This document shows positions 7,793 through 15,800 of a DNA stretch of 33,732 nt, one piece after another. Under the pieces are notes generated by a model that was not told the DNA's origin, did no database searches, and was given only the letters and a program-made list of their open reading frames with translations. Position 1 is the stretch's first letter; every line of letters begins with the position of its first letter. Source of the DNA: Pseudomonadota bacterium (GTDB lineage Bacteria > Pseudomonadota > Alphaproteobacteria > JAAXGF01); assembly GCA_022572945.1 (NCBI GenBank), contig JACZUY010000003.1, positions 1 through 33,732 on the forward strand, in the 5' to 3' direction. Made by a program: the position numbers and the translations under genes.

Positions 7793-8164
7793 TCAGCCGG
7801 CCGCCACCGCGCGCAGCTCGCCGCGGCTGCTGGTGCTTTCCATCGGCCGGATGTGGGCAATCATGGATTTGTTGAGCACCGTCAGCTGGCCATCGGCATC
7901 CTCGAAGGGGAGGAAGGCGCGGTCGTCGTTGACGATGTCGAGGACGCGCTGCTCGGCGTGCACGAAGAAAAAGCCGGCGAGAACGGACCCGTCGGTGAGC
8001 GTGAGTTCGACCTCGGTCCTGGTCTTCTGCGTGACGTGCGTCGCTGTGAAAATCGCCCGCTCCCTGGTATGAGTTGCAACCGACCGGGGCGAACCCAGCC
8101 TGGTTCGAACACCGATCACAGCAGGGTTCGCCGGCGATGTCTTCTCACGCCATAGTTTGAGCAC
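7793..8164 (-). CDS. Small DUF6812-like protein
   Basis: The C-terminal 80 or so residues have clear protein character (TEVELTLTDGSVLAGFFFVH, VLDIVNDDRAFLPFEDADGQ and LTVLNKSMIAHI), resembling the small DUF6812 domain. Function is unknown. The frame stays open far upstream, but with Arg/Pro-rich, non-coding composition. I take the GTG at 8164 (123 aa, beginning MLKLWREK) as a workable start; the true start could be a rarer codon further in. The gene diverges from the Rdx gene at 8266. Confidence 0.6.
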   Translation of the reverse strand: MLKLWREKTSPANPAVIGVRTRLGSPRSVATHTRERAIFTATHVTQKTRTEVELTLTDGSVLAGFFFVHAEQRVLDIVNDDRAFLPFEDADGQLTVLNKSMIAHIRPMESTSSRGELRAVAAG

Positions 8165-8265
8165 CTCATCAAACGTTTTGACGCGTCGCGCCCGCGCGAC
8201 GAGAATTGGCGTCCCATACCGAAATCTGAAACGTCGGGAGCAACAGCCCGACGGAGCGAGAGCCG

Positions 8266-8553
8266 ATGGCCAATTCACCGCGCCTTGAGATCGAGTATTG
8301 CCGGCAATGCCGGTGGCTGCTGCGCGCGGGGTGGATGGCGCAGGAACTACTGACCACGTTCTCCGACGAGCTGGGCGAGGTCGCCCTGGTCCCGGGCACG
8401 GGCGGCATCTTCGAAGTCCGCGTCGACGGCGAAACCGTCTGGTCACGCAAGCAGCAGTCGCGCTTTCCTGAAATCAACGAGCTTAAGCAGATCGTCCGCG
8501 ACCGGATTGCGCCCGGGAAGAGCCTCGGTCACTCGGAACCAAGCGCTCGATGA
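8266..8553 (+). CDS. Rdx family (SelT/SelW/SelH-like) thioredoxin-fold protein, Cys form
   Basis: Protein of 95 aa with the N-terminal LEIEYCRQCRWLLRA redox motif (CRQC at about 12-15). The second position of CxxC is Cys, where eukaryotic relatives have selenocysteine. GTGGIFEVRVDGETVWSRK and FPEINELKQIVRDRI are the conserved middle and C-terminal elements of the Rdx fold. The exact redox role of bacterial members is not established. Its last 25 bp overlap the 3' end of the convergent GGDEF-EAL gene, and its stop lies in the first unit of the 25-bp duplication. Confidence 0.9.
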   Translation: MANSPRLEIEYCRQCRWLLRAGWMAQELLTTFSDELGEVALVPGTGGIFEVRVDGETVWSRKQQSRFPEINELKQIVRDRIAPGKSLGHSEPSAR

Positions 8554-11177
8554 GCGGCGTCCCCTGGATTCTCGATGAGCGGCGTCCCCTGGATTATCGC
8601 GGCTAAATCGTCGGCAGGAACCGGCGGGCTGAACAGGTAGCCCTGAGCTTGGTCGCAATCCCACGCCTTCAGAATGGTGGCCTGCTCCTCGGTTTCGACG
8701 CCCTCGGCGGTCACCTCCATGTCAAGCCCGCGCCCGAGCCGGATGATCGCCTGGACGATCGCCTTGTCGTCGCGGCTTTGCGCGATCCCGGCGATGAACG
8801 ACCGGTCGATCTTCACCTTCGAGACAGGCAGGTGTCTGAGGTAGGTGAACGAAGCGAACCCGGTGCCGAAATCGTCGACCGTGATCGTCACCCCGAGGTC
8901 ACGCAACAGCTCGAGCGCCGGCACGAGCTTGCTATCGCGTTCCTGCATCAGCATGGTCTCGGTAATCTCGAGTTCGAGCTCGCCGGGATCGACGCCGGCG
9001 CTTGCCAGAACGTCGCGCAGAGCGTCGACGAATCCCTCCCTGCGGAGCTGAACGACCGAGATATTTACCGCGACCGCCGGCGGCGATGCTCCGTCGCGCT
9101 TCCATTGGATGAACTGGGTGCAGACTTCGCGCAGCAACCACTCGCCGAGCGGCAGGATCAGACCGCTGTCCTCGGCGACCGAGATGAACTCTCCGGGCAA
9201 CACCAGGCCGCGCGCGGGATGACGCCAGCGAATCAGCGCCTCTGCGCCGGTAATCCGGCCCGTGGCAAGCTCGATCCGCGGCTGATAGTGGATCTCGAAC
9301 TCGTTCTCCTCGAGCCCGCGCTCAAGCTCTGATTCGAGATCCTTGCGGGCGCGCAGCGCGGCGCTCATCTTGGAGTCGAACAGCTCGTACGTGTTCCGCC
9401 CCTTGCCCTTTCCCGCGTAGAGCGCAACGTCGGCGTGCTTGAGCAGCTCTTCGGCAACCGTGCCGTCGTTGGGAAAAACGGCGATGCCGACGGTCGCGCC
9501 GGTGCGGACCTCATGGCCGCCGAGCGTAAAGGGCTGCGCCAGGGCCTCATTGATCTTGCGGGCGAGAACGACGGCGCCCCGCGGGTCATTGAGCCCGGTC
9601 TCGACCACCGCGAACTCGTCGCCGCCGAGTCGCGCCACCGTGTCAGTCGCGCGGACGATGCGTTTGAGGGTTGCCGCGACCGCCTTGAGCAATTCGTCGC
9701 CGACCGGGTGTCCGAGGTTGTCGTTGACCTCCTTGAACCGGTCGAGGTCCATGAGATGGACCGCCAGCAGGTGCCCGTCACGCTCGGCCTGGGCCATCGC
9801 CGTTTCGAGCCGGTCCCGGAACAGGACGCGGTTCGGCAGGTCGGTCAGCGCATCGTGGTGGGCGAGGTAGTCGATGCGTTGCTGCGCCTCCCTGCGCTCG
9901 GTGACGTCGAGGGCGATGCCGTCCCACACCACGTCGCCGTTTTCGAGCCGCCGCGGTTTCGCGAGGATGCGCACCCACTTGACCCCGTCGGCGCCGCCGA
10001 CGAATCGGACTTCGACGTCCTGGTCGTGAAGCGTCTCGGCCGAGCGCCGCAAGGAGTCACTCCAGGATTCGTAATCCTCGGGATGAATGTGGTCGCGAAT
10101 ATGGGACGCATCGGCCATGATCTCGTCGGGCGAGAAGCCGAACAGCTCGCGGTGCCTGTCGCTGACGAACGGGTAGGTAACCGACCCGTCCGGCTTGAGC
10201 ACGCGGCGAAAGATCCCGCCGGGTATGTTGGACGCCATGCTTTGGAGCCGCTCTTCGCTCTCGCGCAACGCCGCCTCCATGCGGTTGCGTTCGGAGATGT
10301 CACGCGAATAGCAAGCCATCAACTCCTTGTCGCCGTACTTCAGATGATGAATCGTCACCTCGACCGGTATGATCGCGCCGGCCTTGGTGCGGTATCCCGC
10401 CTCGAACCTGGAAGAGCCTCCCTTCTTGATCCGCTCCGAGGCGCGTTCGAAATCCCCGGGGCAGACGTCGGGGTCGATATCGGCGAGGCTCAAGGCAAGG
10501 AGTTCTTCGTGCGAATAGCCGAGCATGTCGCACGTCGCATCGTTCGCGTAGACCACGCGGCCATCACCATCGAGCCACATAGCGGAATCTCCGGCATGGT
10601 CGATCGAGAATTGCGTCAGCCGCAGCGCCTCCTCGGCGCGCTTGCGCTCGGTGATGTCCTCGATCGCGTAGATGACGCGCGACCAGGTGTCGCCATGATG
10701 GGCCGAGATGACCGCCTGCTTTCGCGTAACGATTTTGCTTCCGTCCATCGCGCGCTCGTTGCCCTCGATGCGGAACGTGGTCGCCCCCTCGGCGAAGGCG
10801 ATGAGTTGTTCGCGGAACGCCTTGAGCTCGTCCTTGTCCATGCGCGCGCCGCGGGTCGCGTCGACGATGTCCTCGACGCTCTTTGCGCGGTAGATATCGA
10901 GGGTGGCGTTGCTGACATCGGTAACCGTGACCGCGTTCGCGGCCTCGATCACCTTGTCGCGCCGGCGCTCGAAGTAGCGGCGCCAACCCTTCACACGCGG
11001 GCGCAGCCGATCGAGCGTCGCCTTGACGTCCGACCAGTCCTCGATCCAGATCGAGACCGGAGCGTGCTCGAAGATTTCGCGGTAAAGAGCATCGCTCTCG
11101 CGCGCGCCGAGCTCCTCTCGAGGCGCGCGCGCACGGGGTTTCGACCGCGCTGGGCGGGCGTCGGCTGCTTCGCTCAT
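8529..11177 (-). CDS. PAS-PAS-PAS-GGDEF-EAL c-di-GMP signalling protein
   Basis: Protein of 882 aa from the ATG at 11177, preceded by GGAAGG. The frame is open upstream to 11426, but that part looks non-coding. No membrane segments are visible, so it is probably cytosolic. Three PAS-like modules lie at about 28-155, 175-300 and 310-435. The GGDEF domain has an intact GGDEF motif at 518-522 with an RATD inhibitory-site motif five residues before it. The EAL domain has GAEALIRW (EAL at 646-648), ELEITE, VDDFGTGF and EGVE, so both cyclase and phosphodiesterase sites look complete. The C-terminal end is unusual: a 25-bp duplication shifts the frame after GTPLIE and gives the tail NPGDAAHRALGSE. 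Its position next to the Tad locus fits c-di-GMP control of surface attachment, but this is inference. Confidence 0.92.
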   Translation of the reverse strand: MSEAADARPARSKPRARAPREELGARESDALYREIFEHAPVSIWIEDWSDVKATLDRLRPRVKGWRRYFERRRDKVIEAANAVTVTDVSNATLDIYRAKSVEDIVDATRGARMDKDELKAFREQLIAFAEGATTFRIEGNERAMDGSKIVTRKQAVISAHHGDTWSRVIYAIEDITERKRAEEALRLTQFSIDHAGDSAMWLDGDGRVVYANDATCDMLGYSHEELLALSLADIDPDVCPGDFERASERIKKGGSSRFEAGYRTKAGAIIPVEVTIHHLKYGDKELMACYSRDISERNRMEAALRESEERLQSMASNIPGGIFRRVLKPDGSVTYPFVSDRHRELFGFSPDEIMADASHIRDHIHPEDYESWSDSLRRSAETLHDQDVEVRFVGGADGVKWVRILAKPRRLENGDVVWDGIALDVTERREAQQRIDYLAHHDALTDLPNRVLFRDRLETAMAQAERDGHLLAVHLMDLDRFKEVNDNLGHPVGDELLKAVAATLKRIVRATDTVARLGGDEFAVVETGLNDPRGAVVLARKINEALAQPFTLGGHEVRTGATVGIAVFPNDGTVAEELLKHADVALYAGKGKGRNTYELFDSKMSAALRARKDLESELERGLEENEFEIHYQPRIELATGRITGAEALIRWRHPARGLVLPGEFISVAEDSGLILPLGEWLLREVCTQFIQWKRDGASPPAVAVNISVVQLRREGFVDALRDVLASAGVDPGELELEITETMLMQERDSKLVPALELLRDLGVTITVDDFGTGFASFTYLRHLPVSKVKIDRSFIAGIAQSRDDKAIVQAIIRLGRGLDMEVTAEGVETEEQATILKAWDCDQAQGYLFSPPVPADDLAAIIQGTPLIENPGDAAHRALGSE
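8546..8595. repeat. Perfect 25-bp tandem duplication
   Basis: Positions 8546-8570 and 8571-8595 are identical and directly adjacent; each unit begins CTCGATGAGC and ends CCTGGATT. The unit length is not a multiple of three, so the duplication changes the reading frame at the end of the GGDEF-EAL gene. It also lies at the Rdx gene stop. Confidence 0.95.
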
Positions 11178-11474
11178 TACCTTCCGGCTCCCCTCTCCCG
11201 ACGCCGGCCCGCCCGCCGCGCGGTGGTCCCACTCATTTCGGCTGCCAGCCGCGGCCCGCCCTGCTCGCTCGGTTCTTTCCGGACTGTCCGCCCGACCGGG
11301 GTCGAGCGGCGAGCGTCGATTACCGCAACAACGAGACCTGCTTTCGTTTCGGAGCGGACCCCGCCCCCCCGGAAATAGCCATGAATTTGGCCTGCCGAGC
11401 GACGAGTGAATCACCGGCTCGATCAATCATATTACGAAGCGGCAGTCAACAGCACCGGCGCGCGAAGCGATGCG

Positions 11475-11495
11475 GTGATGTACGTCGCACATCAC
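11475..11495. promoter_or_regulatory. Dyad operator upstream of flp
   Basis: GTGATGT (11475-11481) and ACATCAC (11489-11495) are perfect inverted arms with a 7-nt spacer. The centre at 11485 is about 62 bp upstream of the start site predicted from the promoter at 11512-11540, a position typical of class I activators of the Crp/Fnr type. The exact Crp consensus is not matched. TTAA at 11501-11504 just downstream is at best a CtrA half-site. Confidence 0.55.
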
Positions 11496-11511
11496 GGTGG
11501 TTAATCCCTAA

Positions 11512-11540
11512 TTGCTCTGGCGAAATCGCCGTGCTAGAAT
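11512..11540 (+). promoter_or_regulatory. Sigma70-type promoter of flp
   Basis: TTGCTC (11512-11517), a 17-bp spacer, and TAGAAT (11535-11540). The predicted start is near 11547, leaving a leader of about 120 nt before the flp ATG. The -10 box overlaps a GAATC (GANTC) site at 11537-11541, so adenine methylation could influence it. Confidence 0.6.
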
Positions 11541-11587
11541 CCCGTTGTCGCTGAGCTATTTACGGCGACACGTGACCAACGGGATTC
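11537..11587. repeat. 11-bp inverted repeat in the flp leader, GANTC in both arms
   Basis: GAATCCCGTTG (11537-11547) and CAACGGGATTC (11577-11587) are perfect inverted arms 29 nt apart. The spacer contains a further GTCGC/GCGAC pair. Each arm includes one GANTC methylation site. It may be an operator or a leader RNA stem. Confidence 0.75.
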
Positions 11588-11618
11588 GGTCGATCACGCG
11601 CGCGTCTCGTTGTGTGGG

Positions 11619-11636
11619 CCGGTTTTTTGGAACCGG
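11619..11636 (+). other. Small hairpin in the flp leader
   Basis: CCGGTT (11619-11624) pairs with AACCGG (11631-11636) around a 6-nt loop, 19 bp before the ribosome-binding site AAGGAGGG (11656-11663). It could stabilise the abundant pilin mRNA. It is unlikely to be a terminator because the T run lies inside the stem-loop, not after it. Confidence 0.4.
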
Positions 11637-11667
11637 TTCGTGTACCACTATCGTTAAGGAGGGTTTT

Positions 11668-11835
11668 ATGATGCGCCGCTTTGTAAAAAGGTTCGTAGGT
11701 GACGAATCCGGCGCCACCGCGATCGAGTACGGCTTGATTGCCGCGGGCATCGCGGTTGCGATCATCGCCGCGGTCGGCCTGTTGGGCGACAGCCTCAACG
11801 CCATGTTCGCCGACGTCGACACCGCGCTGCAATAA
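11668..11835 (+). CDS. flp: Flp/PilA-type major pilin precursor
   Basis: A 55-aa class IVb pilin precursor, starting MMRRFVKRFVGDESG with AAGGAGGG at good spacing. The leader ends at Gly15. The mature part begins ATAIEYGLIAAG, with the conserved Glu (+5) and Tyr (+6) of Flp pilins, followed by the hydrophobic stretch AVAIIAAVGLLG. The prepilin peptidase CpaA, encoded next, is the expected processing enzyme, and the mature subunit would be assembled into a Tad pilus. A second ATG lies at 11671. The gene has its own promoter and is separated from cpaA by 225 bp with three hairpins, consistent with expression above that of the machinery genes. Confidence 0.95.
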   Translation: MMRRFVKRFVGDESGATAIEYGLIAAGIAVAIIAAVGLLGDSLNAMFADVDTALQ

Positions 11836-11883
11836 ACTCGCGGGCGCCGTCGCTCAGGCCGCCCGATTCGACGGTGAGTACAA

Positions 11884-11985
11884 GCGTCACGGTCAAGCGT
11901 GACGCGTCGCGCCGACCCGACACATCAAGTCGGGAGACGCATGGTTTGGGCCTCTGTTGCGCCCGCTGGCCAAGCGTAGCGGGCG
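11884..11985 (+). other. Three successive hairpins between flp and cpaA
   Basis: Perfect stems: GCGTCACG/CGTGACGC (11884-11891/11898-11905), CCCGAC/GTCGGG (11916-11921/11929-11934) and CGCCCGCT/AGCGGGCG (11960-11967/11978-11985). None has a strong T tract directly after it. Their position behind the pilin gene suggests attenuation or protection of the flp mRNA 3' end. Confidence 0.5.
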
Positions 11986-12060
11986 GACGGGGGTGTTTGG
12001 CGTGTTTTCGCCGCGGCGACCTTCGAATTGGGACGCCGGGCGACGCCGGCGCTTTTATTG

Positions 12061-12591
12061 ATGTGGTCGCGGATGCTAGCGACGATTGCGGTACTCGCGT
12101 TTCTTGGCGCGCTGCTGTACGCCGCGTATCACGACGCGACGACGTACCGGATTCCCAACTGGTTGTCGGTGGCGATCGTCGCCGATTTTCTCTTCGCGGC
12201 GGCGGTCGCGCCACTCGACATGACGGCCGTGGGATGGCACCTGAGCGCCGGCGCGGCGCTGCTGGTGGCGGGCGCCGGCCTGTTCGCCGCGGGCGTGCTG
12301 GGCGGCGGCGATGCCAAGCTGTTGGCGGCGTCGGGCACGTGGTTCGGCTGGGGCGCGCTGGCGCCGTATTTGATCGTTGTCGCGTTGCTCGGCGGCGCAC
12401 TCGCCGTCGCGATCCTGATGTTGAGACGCACGCCCCTGCCCGATTCATTGAGCGACAAGGCCTGGATCAACCGCCTGCACTCGCCCGACGAAGGTGTCCC
12501 CTACGGGGTGTCCATCGCGCTCGGCGGCTGCGTGATGGCGGGTAAGCTCCCGCTCGCCGGCGTCGCCCTGGCCGGCGTTCCCGGCCTATGA
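12061..12591 (+). CDS. cpaA: Prepilin peptidase CpaA/TadV (A24 family)
   Basis: A 176-aa membrane aspartyl protease from the ATG at 12061. Alternatives are the ATG at 12073 or the TTG at 12028; none has a good ribosome-binding site. It keeps both A24 catalytic aspartates: Asp25 in HDATTYRIPN and Asp84 in GGGDAKLLAA. It lacks the N-terminal cysteine-rich methylase domain of PilD, as usual for TadV/CpaA. About five hydrophobic segments are visible. Expected role: cleavage of the Flp leader, and of pseudopilins encoded elsewhere. A perfect 20-bp palindrome at 12600-12619 follows its stop. Confidence 0.92.
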   Translation: MWSRMLATIAVLAFLGALLYAAYHDATTYRIPNWLSVAIVADFLFAAAVAPLDMTAVGWHLSAGAALLVAGAGLFAAGVLGGGDAKLLAASGTWFGWGALAPYLIVVALLGGALAVAILMLRRTPLPDSLSDKAWINRLHSPDEGVPYGVSIALGGCVMAGKLPLAGVALAGVPGL

Positions 12592-12701
12592 GCGTTCACG
12601 GCGTCGGCATGCCGACGCCCCGGACACGAAGACCCACTGTGAACGAGAATAAGGTGGAATACTTGGCTTTGGAGGAATTATTAAGCTTCTCATCGGCTTG
12701 G

Positions 12702-12730
12702 TTGACGTTGCCGGTTTGCGCCCGCATAAT
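12702..12730 (+). promoter_or_regulatory. Sigma70-type promoter for cpaB and following genes
   Basis: TTGACG (12702-12707), a 17-bp spacer, and CATAAT (12725-12730) form one of the best -35/-10 pairs seen in the window. The predicted start near 12737 gives a leader of about 75 nt to the cpaB ATG. This separates the machinery genes from flp-cpaA. Confidence 0.65.
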
Positions 12731-12810
12731 TGGCGTCGCTCGGAATCTAAGTGTTGGCGGGCATTTGCGCGTCGAACTTTACGAATGTTTATCCAAATAG
12801 AGTACCGGTC

Positions 12811-15800
12811 ATGCGTATCGCCGCCGTAATTGTCATCATCGTCGCGCTCGGTTTCGGCGGACTGACCTTTTATCTCGTCCAAAACTATTTGGTGGCTGAG
12901 AGGGTAAAGATATTTGCGGATGCCGAGAAAGAGAAGCCGGGGATCGACGCCGTCGACGTGGTGGTCGCCCAACGCAATCTCCCGGCAGGCACGGTTCTTT
13001 TCGAAACCGATCATCTGAGGTGGCAACCCTGGCCCGACGATTCGCTCGACGACGATTACATCGTCAAGCGCGATGACGATGACGACGAGAAGATCGAGGA
13101 GCTCGAAGACATGGTGGTTCGCAGCGCCATCCTGGCCGGCGAACCGGTGACCTTCGCCAAGGTCTTCAAGCGCGAGGACGCAAGATTCGTCTCCGGCCTG
13201 ATGTCGGCCGGCATGCGCGCCGTCACCATCGGCATGAACAAGAAAACATTGGGCAAGGCCGGCGTGATCCTTCCGGGCGACCGCGTCGACGTGATCCTGA
13301 CTCTGAGCGTTCCGGCCGTGGGCGGGCGAACCGGCGAAGAGCGCGAGATGAAGAGGTCGAGCGAGACCATCGTTCAAAACGCCCGCGTCATGGCCATCGA
13401 CAGCACGTTCAGCGATCTCGAGGAAGGCACGCTGTCGGGCGAAGCGATCACGCTCGAAGTGACGCCCAAGCAGGCCGAGGTGATCGCGCTGGCGCAGACG
13501 ATGGGCGAGCTGACCGTCGCGCTGAGAAGCCTGACCCAGGGCCCGCGCGTGGTCTACGACGTCCCGTTCACCAGCGACCTCGAAATCAGCCAGGCGTTGA
13601 GCGGAGACCCGAGGGCGCGCGAGCGACACGTGGCAACCCCGAAGCCCGGTGAGTCGCCGGCCCGGTCGTCGGAGGCGGCGCCCGCCGGCGAGCAGGCGGC
13701 AATGGGCGAGACGGCCGCCGATACGGGGCTGACGACGACGCGCGTGCTCGCGCTCGACCGCGACATTCTGGCGGGCACACTTATCCGCGACAGCTTTCTG
13801 ACCTGGGCCTACCTGCCCCGGAGCAACGCCCCGGACGATTACTTCGTCCAGCCGCGTGAACTGATCGCGACCTTGCGCGGCGCCCTGATCACGCGGGATT
13901 TCCCCGCTGGCGAGCTGTTGCCGAAGGCCGCGGTGATCATGCCAGACTCGCCCGAGTTCATTCCGGCGGCCGTCAGGCCGGGCATGCGGGCGATCGGGAT
14001 TCCGATCGGGGGCGACGTGATGACCCTGATCTCGGCGAGCGACGTCATCGATGTGCTGCTTGTGGGCAGTATCACATCCGAGGCGGGCGAGCATCGCTTC
14101 AGCGAAACGATCGTCCAGCGGGTCCGCGTGCTCTTGGTCGACGAGTCGACGGCCACGGCGATCGTGGAGGTAACCCAGAAGGAAGCCGAAAAGCTGCTCG
14201 TGGCCCGAGGGTTGGGATCCATCACCTTGAGCTTGCACGGCACGACCGGCGCCGGGACCGTGCGCCGCGAACGCCTGTTCACCAGCGATATCGAGGTCAG
14301 CCAGGTCCTCAAGGGCGGCGTCAAGGCGCTCCTCGAGGCCAGCGAGGAAGCGCCGATCGAGAAGCCGGAACTGATTCCCGAGACCGCTGCGATCACCCTC
14401 TCCAGCGTCCTCGTCGCCGCAGGCGACGTGGCGCCGGGCACGCTGCTCAGGGACAGCAACTTCCGGTTCGCGACGATCGAAGGGCCGGTGACCGCCGATA
14501 TGGGGTACTTCGTCAAGGGCGTGGTCAGGCCCGAAACGCTGCGCGGATACCTGGTGACCACGGCGATCACCGCGGACGAGCCGCTCGCGGCCGACAAGCT
14601 GATGGCGCCCGCGGAACCCGGCTTCATGACCGCCGCGCTTATGGACGGGATGCGCGCCGTCAGCATCGCCATCGATCCCGTGACCGGCGTTTCCGGTTAC
14701 GTGTCGGCCGGCGACCGCATCGATTTGGTGATGACGTACACGGTTGTGATACAGGGAGGCGGCGAGCGGAAGTGGAGCGAAACCATCTTGCAGAACGTGC
14801 GCGTGCTGGCGATCGAGCAGGGCGTGGACCGTGCGACCGGCAAGCCCACGGTTGGCGACACCGCGACGGTCGAGCTCTTCCCCAACCAGGTCGAGATTCT
14901 CAGGGTTGCGTCCGACTACGGCGTGGTGTCGATGTCATTGCGCGGTCCCCCGTCGGAGGTGAAGCCCGAGTTCGGCTTCACCTATGCCAGCGAGTACGGC
15001 GCCGGCGCCGGTATCTTGGAGTACTTGGGCAGCGGCCGCGCTATCGGCGTCGCCGACAAAGGCCTCGTCGCAACGCCCCCGTTCTCGCGGAGTGCGATTC
15101 GCGTCCTCGTGGCGGAGCGTGATTTGGCGGAGGGCACGCTGCTCAAGGACAGCGATTTCCGCTTCGAGCCCGTCGAAGGCGAATTGCCGCCGGGCGCGGA
15201 GCGCATCGTCATGGGATCGACGGCGATCAATACGTTGCGCGGCGCGCTTGTCAAGAGCGCGATCGCGGCGAACGAGTTCATTCCCGCCAAGGCGCTGTTC
15301 AAGCCGAACGCGCAGGGATTTCTCGCGGCCGCCATCAGGCCGGGGATGCGCGCCGTCAGTATCGCCATCGATGAGGTCACCGGCGTGTCCGGGTTCGTCT
15401 CCCCCGGCGACATCGTCGATGTGCTCATGACTCATAAAGTGGACGACACCTCCGAAGAGCCGATCCTCTCGCCGCGGCGGTTCGCCGAGACGGTGGCGCG
15501 GGGAACACGCGTCGTCGCCGTCGAGCAATTGATCGACCCGTCGAGCGGCAAGCCGACCGCGGGCAAGACGGTGACCCTGGAGGTGACGCCCAAGCAGGCG
15601 GAAATCCTCGCCCTGGCCAAGGACCTTGGCGCGCTGTCGCTGGCCTTGCACAGCGCATCGCCCGGCGCGACCGAGGTCGCGGAGACATCGTTCACCTCGG
15701 ACTGGGAGATCAGCGACGCGCTGCTGGCATACTCGTTGGGGGCCGAACCCATGTACCGCGTCGTGCGTCCGGAGATTCCGGCCGATCCGCCCTTCGACAT

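Larger units (their letters stand above)
11178..11667. other. Regulatory intergenic region upstream of flp
   Basis: 490 bp between the divergent GGDEF-EAL gene and flp. I see no convincing gene. The part at 11178-11430 shows nothing beyond an open but non-coding-looking frame. The part at 11475-11667 is dense in signals: a dyad, a promoter, a long inverted repeat, a hairpin and a strong ribosome-binding site. Confidence 0.6.

Noticed and set aside
11501-11515. TTAA-N7-TTGC upstream of flp as a full CtrA box.
   Set aside because: The second half has two mismatches; at most a half-site, and the stretch is also used by the -35 box.
12600-12619. Perfect 20-bp palindrome after cpaA as a terminator.
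   Set aside because: There is no loop and no T tract, so a terminator hairpin is unlikely; it could be a protein-binding dyad, but nothing supports a specific role.
12588-12800. 70-codon frame overlapping the cpaA stop.
   Set aside because: No family resemblance, and it spans the cpaB promoter and a 20-bp palindrome; the region is better explained as a leader.
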